From assembly GCA_016206275.1 (NCBI GenBank), contig JACQRY010000002.1, positions 1-10,462 on the forward strand: a stretch of DNA of 10,462 nucleotides. The letters run 5' to 3'. Under the pieces are notes generated by a model. The model was not told the origin of the DNA. It did not search any database and was given only the letters and a program-made list of their open reading frames with translations. Each line of letters begins with the position of its first letter. Position 1 is the stretch's first letter. This document shows positions 5,561-10,462 of the stretch, one piece after another. The position numbers were made by a program, and so were the translations under genes. Source of the stretch: Nitrososphaerota archaeon. Lineage in GTDB: Archaea; Thermoproteota; Nitrososphaeria; Nitrososphaerales; JACQRY01.

Positions 5561-6353
5561 ATAAAACGAGTCAAACAGACAACCCTAGCATCCGCCGTAC
5601 TCTACCTGCTAATCATTCTCGGCCTCATCATATCCCAGCCCTTTATCCCCCCAATAGCCTTCGAACCCCCCATTCCTGTTTACGTTACTCAACACATTCA
5701 TACTCTTCCCGATCCTACTAGCCGTAACGTACGTATCGACAAAGAGCCTCCTGATAACCGGTCAATTTGAAATCCTACTATTAGGCAGCGGAACCCTAGG
5801 CCTCTCCGGCCTATCCACGTGGCTACTCCAGTTCCCCAACCTCCTAAACCCGTATTACACCATATACAGCATAGGAATACTCCCCTCATCGATCCTGTAA
5901 GCCTCAGGCGCCCTCGTAATCGCAGCCAGCGTCTCCCCACAAGTCTCAGGACCAAGGAAACCCGTCACCACCATACTCTACGCCACAGTAGCGACCTTTA
6001 TTGGCTTGATCACCTATTCAGCGATCGAGTACAATGTCATTCCTGTCTTCCTTCAACCGGGCGTAGGACCCACCCTCCTAGGCAGACTGGTCCTAGCACT
6101 ATCAATAGCCCGCTACGCCCTCTCCTCTCTGTTTCTCCTAAAGGTCTATCTCAAGACAAGATCAGAAATCCTCTACTTCTATTCACTAGCACTAGGGTTC
6201 CTAGCCCTAGGTCACGTCGGCGGCTTCCTTTCAACAGCCGTCGGCAGTCTAATCAGTTGGACGGGAAGATCAGGCGCATTTCTCGCAGCACTCAACTTTC
6301 TACTGGCAGTCTTGACAAGCCTTAGGCTGGCACGCACAAGCAAGAACCCATAA
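5561..6353 (+). pseudogene. Decayed multi-span membrane sensor gene (MASE/7TM-like)
   Basis: Three open segments join into one hydrophobic protein of about 264 codons with roughly seven membrane spans. The first (frame of 5561) reads KRVKQTTLASAVLYLLIIL and ends near EPP. The second, in the frame of 5679, reads FTLLNTFILFPILLAV and onward to SIL. The third follows in the same frame, ends LARTSKNP, and includes ISWTGRSGAF, a motif like those in N-terminal sensor domains of archaeal histidine kinases. Three lesions are visible. The natural start position is ATA (5561) with no ATG, GTG or TTG nearby. One extra C in the C6 run at 5666-5671 shifts the frame; five Cs would give FEPPFLFTLL. A TAA lies in frame at 5898-5900. 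It follows the KaiC-like gene by 2 bases and was probably its membrane partner. The C-run could be an assembly error, but the TAA is not a homopolymer artefact. Confidence 0.75.
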
Positions 6354-6582
6354 TATGCACCGCGGCTGGAATGGACCCAAGTATCTGGTCTAGTCTATCG
6401 AGCGAATGGCAAGCAGAAGGCCATGATAAGACAAGCAGGGATTACCATATAAGAATTTGTCAGACTGCTATGATCTGCTGACCTAGTCGGGATAGCATGG
6501 ATGAACAAGCTAGATTCATAAAACGAAGATTGAAAACCGATTCATCTAGCTTCTCCAACATCAACCCCACAGGTCTAGAAAG
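6354..6582. other. Intergenic stretch without a recognisable gene
   Basis: No frame gives a convincing protein. It contains TATAAG at 6449-6454 with no gene behind it. An inverted repeat GCTAGAT/ATCTAGC (6509-6515 and 6544-6550) overlaps two direct copies of GATTCAT. Its role is unknown. Confidence 0.4.
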
Positions 6583-6588
6583 TATAAA
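6583..6588 (+). promoter_or_regulatory. TATA box for the third vapBC
   Basis: TATAAA (within AGTATAAATC), about 38 bases before the ATG at 6624, leaving a leader of around 10 bases with a weak GCGGTAA site. Confidence 0.6.
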
Positions 6589-6623
6589 TCAAAGTCATAC
6601 CAATGTATAGCTTGCGGTAATAC

Positions 6624-6881
6624 ATGCTCGAAGAAGAGATGAAAGTCGGCCCCAAGGGGCAGGTCGTAATCCCGAAAACTCTTCGGAAAGTACTCAAGAT
6701 CCACCCGGGTTCAAAAGTAACCTTCAGACTCGAGGAAGACAAGGTAATCATACATAAATCCCAGCTCGACACGGTCACTGTTCTGGAGAAAATAGCCAAG
6801 AAGGGCCGATCCATAAAGCCTGATCCCCATCTTTACGAAGAAGAACTCGCAGGAAGAGCCAAGCAGAATGCTTTACCTTGA
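6624..6881 (+). CDS. vapB: VapB-type antitoxin (AbrB fold)
   Basis: An 85-residue protein. Residues 5-40 form an AbrB-type swapped-hairpin domain: MKVGPKGQVVIPKTLRKVL, then HPGSKVTFRLEEDKVIIH. The tail (VTVLEKIAKKGRSIKPDPHLYEEELAGR) matches the extended toxin-wrapping peptide of VapB proteins. The gene ends 14 bases inside the following vapC, which gives tight coupling. The ATG is the natural start; the second Met (residue 6) directly begins the AbrB strand and is an alternative. Autoregulation by the VapBC complex at the TATA box upstream is expected from the family. Confidence 0.88.
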   Translation: MLEEEMKVGPKGQVVIPKTLRKVLKIHPGSKVTFRLEEDKVIIHKSQLDTVTVLEKIAKKGRSIKPDPHLYEEELAGRAKQNALP

Positions 6882-7278
6882 CGCCAACGTCTTCATCTAC
6901 GCAGCCATCAACCAAGACGCTATTGGCGATCAAGCCAGATCCCTTCTTAGAAGGGTGCAACAAGGCAAAACACATGCCGTATCATCCTTATTGACGTTCG
7001 ACGAGCTTGTCTGGGCAATCAAGAGATACAGGAGCTTTGAAGACGCCATAAACGCTGGAAAAGCGTTTCTCCTCATGCCTGGCTTAAGGCTGATAGACGT
7101 AAATGAAGACATAATCGCGCTGGCGTTAGAACTAATGGAAAAACACAGGCTAGATCCCAGGGATGCTATCCACGCATCTTCAGCTATTCTTGAAGACGCT
7201 GAAGCAATAGTGTCATCTGACGAGCATTTTGACAAACTGAAGGAGATTCCTCGAAGAGACATAGTTGAGACGTCCTAA
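6868..7278 (+). CDS. vapC: VapC-type PIN-domain ribonuclease toxin
   Basis: A 136-residue PIN domain with complete acidic residues: D5 in LYLDANVFIYAA, E46 in LTFDELVWA, D96/D99 in LDPRDAIHAS and D118/D122 in SSDEHFDKL. The start ATG overlaps the vapB 3' end by 14 bases, so toxin synthesis depends on antitoxin translation. No lesion is seen. The shrunken repeat copy at 7281-7410 begins 3 bases after its stop codon. The first repeat copy also abuts a vapBC module, but there in the opposite orientation. Confidence 0.9.
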   Translation: MLYLDANVFIYAAINQDAIGDQARSLLRRVQQGKTHAVSSLLTFDELVWAIKRYRSFEDAINAGKAFLLMPGLRLIDVNEDIIALALELMEKHRLDPRDAIHASSAILEDAEAIVSSDEHFDKLKEIPRRDIVETS

Positions 7279-7280
7279 TG

Positions 7281-7410
7281 CCGCATTTTCTCCGGATCTA
7301 TTGGTTATCCTCCGTCTCAATGCCTAAAACGGCAGGGACAATGGCGCATGCCTGCTTTGTTCTGGGATGATGCCCCTATAAGATGTAACCACTATAGTAA
7401 TATCATGTCT
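7281..7410. repeat. 130-base direct repeat, copy 2 (orphan abiE promoter)
   Basis: Gap-free match to 742-871 (offset 6539, 107 of 130 identical). It preserves the TATA box and the start codon position of abiEi at 7405-7407. The frame after that is ATG TCT AGG TAC GGT TAA, a five-codon stub. The vapB promoter half is degraded. Confidence 0.85.
7376..7381 (+). promoter_or_regulatory. TATA box of the orphan abiE promoter
   Basis: CTATAA, in exactly the position of TTATAA at 837-842 in the first copy and the same distance from the stub ATG. If active it would transcribe the 7405-7690 region, which holds no gene. Confidence 0.45.
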
Positions 7411-7428
7411 AGGTACGGTTAACCGCCT

Positions 7429-7442
7429 GCCATTTAAATGGC
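7429..7442. promoter_or_regulatory. Perfect 14-base palindrome
   Basis: GCCATTTAAATGGC reads the same on both strands. It lies 22 bases after the stub ATG, between the two repeats of the shrunken copy. It could be a protein-binding site, or a deletion or insertion scar. Confidence 0.3.
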
Positions 7443-7448
7443 CAAGGA

Positions 7449-7487
7449 TTAAGAAAGTTAAGCGGGCGAGCATAAATACCTTCTTAA
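7449..7487. promoter_or_regulatory. Inverted repeat around a TATA-like element
   Basis: TTAAGAA (7449-7455) and TTCTTAA (7481-7487) flank ATAAATA at 7472-7478. No start codon lies at a leaderless distance downstream. I treat it as a possible promoter relic or a small-RNA promoter. Confidence 0.25.
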
Positions 7488-7517
7488 CTAAGAAAAACGA
7501 CAAACACACCTAGGCTG

Positions 7518-7561
7518 CGAGCCCAACTCTCAGACAAAATCAGTTCAGAACCCGCCGGGCC
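7518..7561 (+). repeat. 44-base direct repeat, copy 2
   Basis: Matches 2746-2789 at 36 of 44 positions with no gap. It lies 107 bases after the first repeat here, against 1874 bases in the other copy. The hairpin and T-run of the first copy are not preserved. Confidence 0.65.
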
Positions 7562-7640
7562 TTCTAGGTACCGCCCCTGATATTTTGACCCTCTTCATTA
7601 GGACACTAACCTTGCGAATAACCCGTTGAAGCTCGCGGAT

Positions 7641-7663
7641 CCCCATGTGGCTCCACCATGGGG
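7641..7663. promoter_or_regulatory. Hairpin CCCCATG...CATGGGG
   Basis: Seven-base perfect arms (7641-7647 and 7657-7663) with further TGG/CCA pairing inside. It ends 33 bases before the ATG of the antitoxin gene. It could be an operator, a transcript hairpin or a terminator for upstream transcription; there is no T-run. Confidence 0.35.
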
Positions 7664-7695
7664 GTAATCTGAGTCAAGGCATCTAGTCAGAATAA

Positions 7696-7938
7696 ATGAT
7701 TAATAACGGGAGGCTGAGCGAAAGCCGTATGATGGCTGAATCACTGCTTTCCGGACGTGATAGGAAGCTGCTCATGGAGACGAAGAGGGTCTTGGATGAG
7801 GTGTTGGAGACCCAAGAAATCCTTTCTGACAAGGAGCTCATGAAGTCGATAGAGAACTCAAAGCAGGACCTCAAAGCCGGTAGAACCGTTACTTGGGAGC
7901 AGCTCAAACGTGAGCTCAAGTCAAGGGGAAAGCTATAG
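7696..7938 (+). CDS. relB: RelB-like antitoxin
   Basis: An 80-residue, mostly helical protein. Its C-terminal half, ETQEILSDKELMKSIENSKQ then LKAGRTVTWEQLKREL, is the usual archaeal RelB-family pattern: an EIL-sdeeL-mksI-eS helix, then aGrtvtwEelKreL. It precedes and overlaps by about 28 bases a RelE-like reading frame that carries two disabling lesions, so it is an antitoxin without a working cognate toxin. The ATG at 7696 gives the longest protein. The ATG at 7729 is an alternative, with a TATA-like AATAAAT at 7691-7697 upstream. The coding sequence is intact. Confidence 0.7.
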   Translation: MINNGRLSESRMMAESLLSGRDRKLLMETKRVLDEVLETQEILSDKELMKSIENSKQDLKAGRTVTWEQLKRELKSRGKL

Positions 7939-8187
7939 GCTTATCGCCACCAAGGCGTTTCTTAGAGACCTCCAGAAACTAGATAGGCAGACAAACCGAA
8001 GGATCACTAATCACGTCGAAGAACTAGTGCATGCCCCTTCCCTGGCAAGCCTCTCCGGGGAAGGCTGAAGGACCTGTATTCAGTAAGAATAGGGGAGTAT
8101 CGAGTCATCTAATCTATTGACCAAAAGCGAAGAGAAATCATTCTGCATGCGGCCAAACACAGGAGCAAGGTATATGAGAAGCGCTAA
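7910..8187 (+). pseudogene. relE: RelE-type toxin, broken by a frameshift and a stop
   Basis: Two frames join into a typical RelE/ParE mRNA-interferase-fold protein. The first, from a GTG at 7910, reads SYRLIATKAFLRDLQKLDRQ, then HVEELVHAPSL. The second reads GKPLRGRLKDLYSVRIGEYR, VI, stop, SIDQKRREIILHAAKH and ends VYEKR. The join needs one restored base near 8042-8046 (CTGGC for CTGGGC). A TAA at 8110-8112 stands where the family has a tyrosine (RVIYSID, TAT or TAC to TAA). Two independent lesions make this a genuine pseudogene, not a sequencing slip. The conserved R, K and H residues around the RGEYR and KHR motifs survive. Confidence 0.85.
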
Positions 8188-8230
8188 CTAAGTAAGCCAC
8201 TTCGATGCTCTTCAGAGCTTTCTCTTGATC

Positions 8231-8419
8231 TCAACCGTGAACGCCAAGAGTCTTCAAAAGCTCTCTTTCGTCTACTATCTCGTCTCTTTCCCTGATGGTT
8301 CCCTTCTCTTCTTTGGTTGCTTCCTCAAGAGATATCAGTCTATCCACTAGGTGCTTGTAAAGTAGCCTCAGTTCTCTAATCTCTTCGTGAATATCCTTCA
8401 GAGAAACCGAACTCGCCAT
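8231..8419 (-). CDS. Small coiled-coil protein, orphan antitoxin-like
   Basis: A 62-residue charged helical protein. VSLKDIHEEIRELRLLYKHL suggests a coiled coil, followed by VDRLISLEEATKEEKGTIRE and an acidic tail. It resembles short archaeal antitoxins that precede RelE- or PIN-type toxins. No toxin gene follows on the minus strand, and the dead relE lies just beyond it in convergent orientation. A TATA-like element (8443-8449) 27 bases before the ATG supports real, leaderless expression. It could instead belong to a family unrelated to antitoxins. Confidence 0.5.
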   Translation of the reverse strand: MASSVSLKDIHEEIRELRLLYKHLVDRLISLEEATKEEKGTIRERDEIVDERELLKTLGVHG

Positions 8420-8442
8420 CCTCAGAGATGTTCTCCGGAGAC

Positions 8443-8449
8443 TATTTTT
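8443..8449 (-). promoter_or_regulatory. TATA-like box for the 8231-8419 gene
   Basis: AAAAATA (in CATACAAAAATAG) on the minus strand, centred 27 bases before the ATG. Confidence 0.4.
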
Positions 8450-8451
8450 GT

Positions 8452-8614
8452 ATGTCGCCTGTTGAGACTACCTCGCAACCTTATCCTCCCGGTCAAGCCA
8501 GTCCACATCGCTCCCGACGTTTCAAGAAGATCATTGCAGAAGAACCGTCAATTCCTGAATGAACAGTATGTTGAGGAAGTTGTCTGGAACACTCCTGATA
8601 GAGAGCTCATATAA
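8452..8614 (+). pseudogene. Possible small frameshifted gene
   Basis: From the ATG at 8452, one frame ends RRFKKIIAEEPSIPE before a TGA. Removing one T near 8560 joins it to QYVEEVVWNTPDRELI and a TAA at 8612-8614. The joined text reads like a protein, but I recognise no family, and the frame repair is a hypothesis. Otherwise the 8420-8648 interval holds nothing I can name. Confidence 0.15.
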
Positions 8615-8648
8615 GAAAATGAAACACACCTTAGGATTGAAAGAGCGG

Positions 8649-9506
8649 TCACCCAGCTGACACTCTTTTCTTATGAATGGAAATGTATCTTCTGAAGAAA
8701 TAATCCACAAGGTTCTCTTCGCTTCTTTGCAGAGCCTTGTAGTAGGAGCCTCTATTCTTGAATTCAATGATTATCATAGGATAACCGTTTCTCCAAAGTA
8801 TGTAATTCATTACAAGCCTGCCGATTCGTCCATTGCCGTCACCAAAAGGATGCATTTTCTCAAATCTGTAATGCGCTCTAGCAGCAAGCTCAACGGGATT
8901 AAGCTCAGATTCGCCTACAAACTTCACAAACTGCTCCATAAGATTACCAACATCCCGCCAATCAGGCGCTACATGACTACCAACCCTCACAAGGTATCTT
9001 CTAAACTTCCCCGCGATGTCACTTTTTGTCTCTCCAAAAATCTCCAAATGCCATCTCAGCAGGAGAGAATTAGATATCTCTTCAGTAATTTCCAACATGT
9101 CCAAGAAAGCCCTTGCATTAGACTCTGTTTCCCGAATATCCCGCAGCGGTTTGTTAGGAGCTATTTTATCTTCTAATATTTCTCTAACCTCTTCCAGAGT
9201 TATCGTGGAGCCCTCAATAGCATTGGTATTGTAAGTGAATGCTATTGCGATCTCCCGCAGTTCTTTCTCCTTAGCCGACGAGGGATACCTTCTCCATTCA
9301 TTTTGGAAATTGCTCCTTATCCTCTTAAGCTCATTATAAATCGCCTTCCTACTTTCTACCAGCAGCTTTTCCTTAATCTCGTCAAAGTTCTTAGGAATAC
9401 GCTTTCCAAGATAAAATTCTCTGGTAACCACTCTTCCATTCAGCCTGAAGGAATGTTGCAAATAGAAGTATTCCGCACTTCCCTTCCTTCTTTTTATAAC
9501 TCTCAC
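8649..9506 (-). CDS. fic: Class II Fic-domain protein (probable AMP transferase)
   Basis: A 285-residue Fic protein. The catalytic motif HPFGDGNGRIGR (residues 219-230) is complete, with H219, D223, N225 and R230. The inhibitory motif TNAIEG (94-99, E98) lies N-terminal to the Fic core, followed by STITLEEVREIL. This defines a class II, self-inhibited enzyme. Such proteins transfer AMP from ATP to hydroxyl side chains of target proteins. The first 40 residues (RRKGSAEYFYLQHSFRLNGR) form an extra strand-rich extension seen in archaeal Fics. The start is a GTG: a TGA lies in frame 6 bases upstream, and a TATA box centred 27 bases upstream indicates a leaderless transcript. There is no small FicT-type antitoxin gene beside it, as expected for an intramolecular inhibitor. 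Confidence 0.92.
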   Translation of the reverse strand: MRVIKRRKGSAEYFYLQHSFRLNGRVVTREFYLGKRIPKNFDEIKEKLLVESRKAIYNELKRIRSNFQNEWRRYPSSAKEKELREIAIAFTYNTNAIEGSTITLEEVREILEDKIAPNKPLRDIRETESNARAFLDMLEITEEISNSLLLRWHLEIFGETKSDIAGKFRRYLVRVGSHVAPDWRDVGNLMEQFVKFVGESELNPVELAARAHYRFEKMHPFGDGNGRIGRLVMNYILWRNGYPMIIIEFKNRGSYYKALQRSEENLVDYFFRRYISIHKKRVSAG

Positions 9507-9513
9507 AAATCAT

Positions 9514-9566
9514 TTACCATTACTTTCTATTTAAATATTCGCATTCTGTTAATTCCGTAATGGTAA
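9514..9566. repeat. 10-base inverted repeat enclosing the shared fic promoter
   Basis: TTACCATTAC (9514-9523) and GTAATGGTAA (9557-9566) are perfect inverted copies separated by 33 bases. Each arm contains an ATG on its outward strand. They sit on either side of the palindromic TATA box, so they may be operator half-sites or scars of an inverted duplication. Confidence 0.6.
9528..9537. promoter_or_regulatory. Palindromic TATA box serving both directions
   Basis: TATTTAAATA is identical on both strands. Its centre is about 27 bases from the fic GTG (9506, minus) and about 27 bases from the ATG at 9560 (plus). One element therefore fits leaderless starts on both sides. Confidence 0.55.
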
Positions 9567-9793
9567 GACATTTTGAAACCCAAGCATACATACGATCACA
9601 AGAGCGTCAGCATTATCATCTTCAATTTCCAGAATCCCGACACCCCAGCCATGATATACAAGCTATAGGAACCCCTCACGAAAGAATTACCGCCGCCACA
9701 ATATTTCTCCACGACCATGCCAACCCCCCGCCTGAACCCGTCTGGAAGCCTCACTGCAAGTCCTGTTCCCTCCGGGAACTCTGCTGGAACTGA
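9560..9793 (+). pseudogene. C-terminal fragment resembling Cas4 nuclease
   Basis: The last 30 residues read NPPPEPVWKPHCKSCSLREL then CWN and a stop. The proline stretch followed by C-x2-C-x5-C at the extreme C-terminus is the iron-sulfur cysteine cluster pattern of Cas4-family PD-(D/E)XK nucleases. The preceding HYHLQFPESRH and ERITAATIFL segments fit the region before it. The N-terminal nuclease part (first cysteine, D-E-K motifs) is missing, and the first 20 residues are poorly protein-like, so this is at most a remnant. No CRISPR array or other cas gene is present. The frame also overlaps a minus-strand ORF (9596-9829), and only one of the two is likely real. Confidence 0.4.
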
Positions 9794-9829
9794 GTAGAAC
9801 ACAAAGATGTTTTCATCTGCAGCGTTCAT
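9596..9829 (-). CDS. Alternative minus-strand ORF opposite the Cas4-like fragment
   Basis: A 77-residue ORF (ENIFVFYSVPAEFPEG, then LAVRLPDGFRRGVGMVVEKY) with no family I recognise. Its ATG overlaps the TGA of the HTH reading frame at 9826-9991 in an ATGA arrangement, which would suggest a coupled operon. Against it, the plus strand shows a recognisable cysteine motif here. Confidence 0.22.
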   Translation of the reverse strand: MNAADENIFVFYSVPAEFPEGTGLAVRLPDGFRRGVGMVVEKYCGGGNSFVRGSYSLYIMAGVSGFWKLKMIMLTLL

Positions 9830-9991
9830 CCTATCGGTGTCTCAGCGCCAAGTCTCTTGAGTTGTATGTGGATTGCCTTAACATCAACACCGATCTCTCT
9901 CCGTATTTCTCTCAGGTGAAGAGCTTTCTTGTAATCGTTCCAGTCCCAGTATCCTCAAGGCGGTCTGGTTGATGTTGTATTTCTTCATCAT
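9826..9991 (-). pseudogene. Small helix-turn-helix gene with a frameshift
   Basis: From ATGs at 9991 and 9988, one frame reads MMKKYNINQTALRI. One base must then be skipped near 9952 to continue as YWDWNDYKKALHLREIRREI, GVDVKAIHIQLKRLGAETP and a TGA at 9826-9828. The second part is a clear helix-turn-helix (LHLREIRREIGVDVKAIHIQ) like those in archaeal wHTH regulators. About 54 residues in total is short, so a C-terminal wing may also be lost. No TATA box is seen at the right distance. The lesion is a single base and could be a sequence error. Confidence 0.55.
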
Positions 9992-10070
9992 ATGTTGTAT
10001 TACTGAATACTGAAAGCCCTCGCCCTCTTTTTTCCGCTTCAACTGGAGACGCATAAATTTCTTTTGCGAT

Positions 10071-10202
10071 TTGAAAGATGATGACCTGCCTTCAGGCCGG
10101 AGGTTGACCTACACCATTCTAGGAGAGGATGATGGTTGGTCAGTAATTATCCTAGACTACTTTAGAACGCACAAGGAGTATGAGGAGTTCTTCGGTTACT
10201 GA
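10071..10202 (+). CDS. Small ORF of unknown function, possibly a fragment
   Basis: The frame reads DLPSGRRLTYTILGEDDGWS, VIILDYFRTHKEYEEFFGY, then TGA. It looks coding (amphipathic strand, aromatic-rich end) and stops exactly 1 base before the stop of the convergent gene at 10203. The frame opens at 10014, but the only start near its beginning is the TTG at 10071. A TATA-like GCATAAATTT (10051-10060) instead points to ATGs at 10078 and 10081 in the wrong frames, so a frameshifted 5' end is possible. I do not recognise the family. Confidence 0.35.
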   Translation: MKDDDLPSGRRLTYTILGEDDGWSVIILDYFRTHKEYEEFFGY

Positions 10203-10462
10203 TTAGCGGAGGGTTACACTTTCGTCGAGGAGCTTCTTCAGCTTCGGGTTATCGGCAGCTATCCAAGTGATTGTTCTCCCGTCCTGCATGATCTTGTTTG
10301 AGCTTTCCAGATACTCCAATACTCTGGTAAAGGTCTGGTACTGTATCATCCTAGGGAGACTCTTCCAGAGAGCCTTCTTCGTAGGATATTCTCCAGAGTC
10401 TTTTATGGCCTTCTCCACCATCAGGATGGTTCCTAGATTCGGTTCATGTAGGACGGTTCTGC
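10203..10462 (-). CDS. Archaeal winged-helix-like conserved protein, probably cut by the window edge
   Basis: The recognisable core is VEKAIKDSGEYPTKKALWKS, LPRMIQYQTFTRVLEYLESS, NKIMQDGRTITWIAADNPKL and KKLLDESVTLR. This is a helix-turn-helix with a wing (LWKSLP..., YQTF..VLEYLE, then the DGRTITWI hairpin) common in small archaeal hypothetical proteins. An ATG at 10421 would give 72 residues. The frame stays open to the last base of the window (RTVLHEPNLGTILMVEK), and that upstream part also looks like protein, so I think the true start lies outside. Its stop codon is back to back with that of the plus-strand ORF. Confidence 0.6.
   Translation of the reverse strand, partial: RTVLHEPNLGTILMVEKAIKDSGEYPTKKALWKSLPRMIQYQTFTRVLEYLESSNKIMQDGRTITWIAADNPKLKKLLDESVTLR

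Noticed and set aside
5819..6325. 168-codon ORF overlapping the membrane gene
   Set aside because: R/S/T/H/P-rich text in a shifted frame; the hydrophobic frames joined by two lesions give a far better protein.
8673..9176. 167-codon plus-strand ORF opposite fic
   Set aside because: Antisense to the Fic catalytic and inhibitory motifs; no recognisable family.
1..10462. CRISPR array
   Set aside because: No regularly spaced short repeats were found, despite the Cas4-like fragment.

Overview
The window looks archaeal. Nearly every supported gene has a TATA-like box about 26-35 bases upstream of its start codon, often with no room for a leader. GTG and TTG starts are common. The gene families are typical of archaea: AbrB-type VapB with PIN-type VapC, a KaiC-like ATPase operon, and archaeal HTH proteins. 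I would guess a Thermoproteota/Bathyarchaeia/Nitrososphaeria-like lineage. This is inference; there is no rRNA or marker gene here.

Layout. 1-810: vapBC on the minus strand. 742-2201: a 130-base repeat carrying divergent promoters, then an AbiEi/AbiEii-type (type IV) toxin-antitoxin pair. 2190-3011: a graveyard of gene pieces. It holds the 5' end of a minus-strand gene, the 5' end of a possible ATPase gene, a second short repeat with a hairpin and T-run, and the C-terminal part of a RelE/barnase-like toxin followed by an intact DUF2283 partner (2993-3211). 3297-3923: a second vapBC on the minus strand. 4131-6353: a signalling operon of a helical NitrOD5-like protein, a winged-helix protein and a KaiC-like ATPase, ending in a membrane-sensor gene broken by a non-standard start, one frameshift and one stop. 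6624-7278: a third vapBC. 7281-7561: a shrunken second copy of the repeats that flank the abiE locus, with no abiE genes between them. 7696-8187: a RelB-like antitoxin with a dead RelE toxin. 8231-8419: an orphan antitoxin-like gene. 8649-9506: a class II Fic protein, divergent from a cas4-like fragment. 9826-10462: HTH proteins and a small unknown ORF.

The window is therefore a toxin-antitoxin/defence island with heavy gene decay, and one housekeeping-like signalling operon sits inside it. The most interesting structure is the pair of colinear repeats: 742-871 with 2746-2789, against 7281-7410 with 7518-7561. Both pairs are 82% identical. They enclose about 1.9 kb with abiE genes in one place and about 0.1 kb in the other. 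This looks like a full and an internally deleted version of one mobile or duplicated cassette. All similarity statements were made by eye. No database search was possible, and single-base lesions could be assembly errors.
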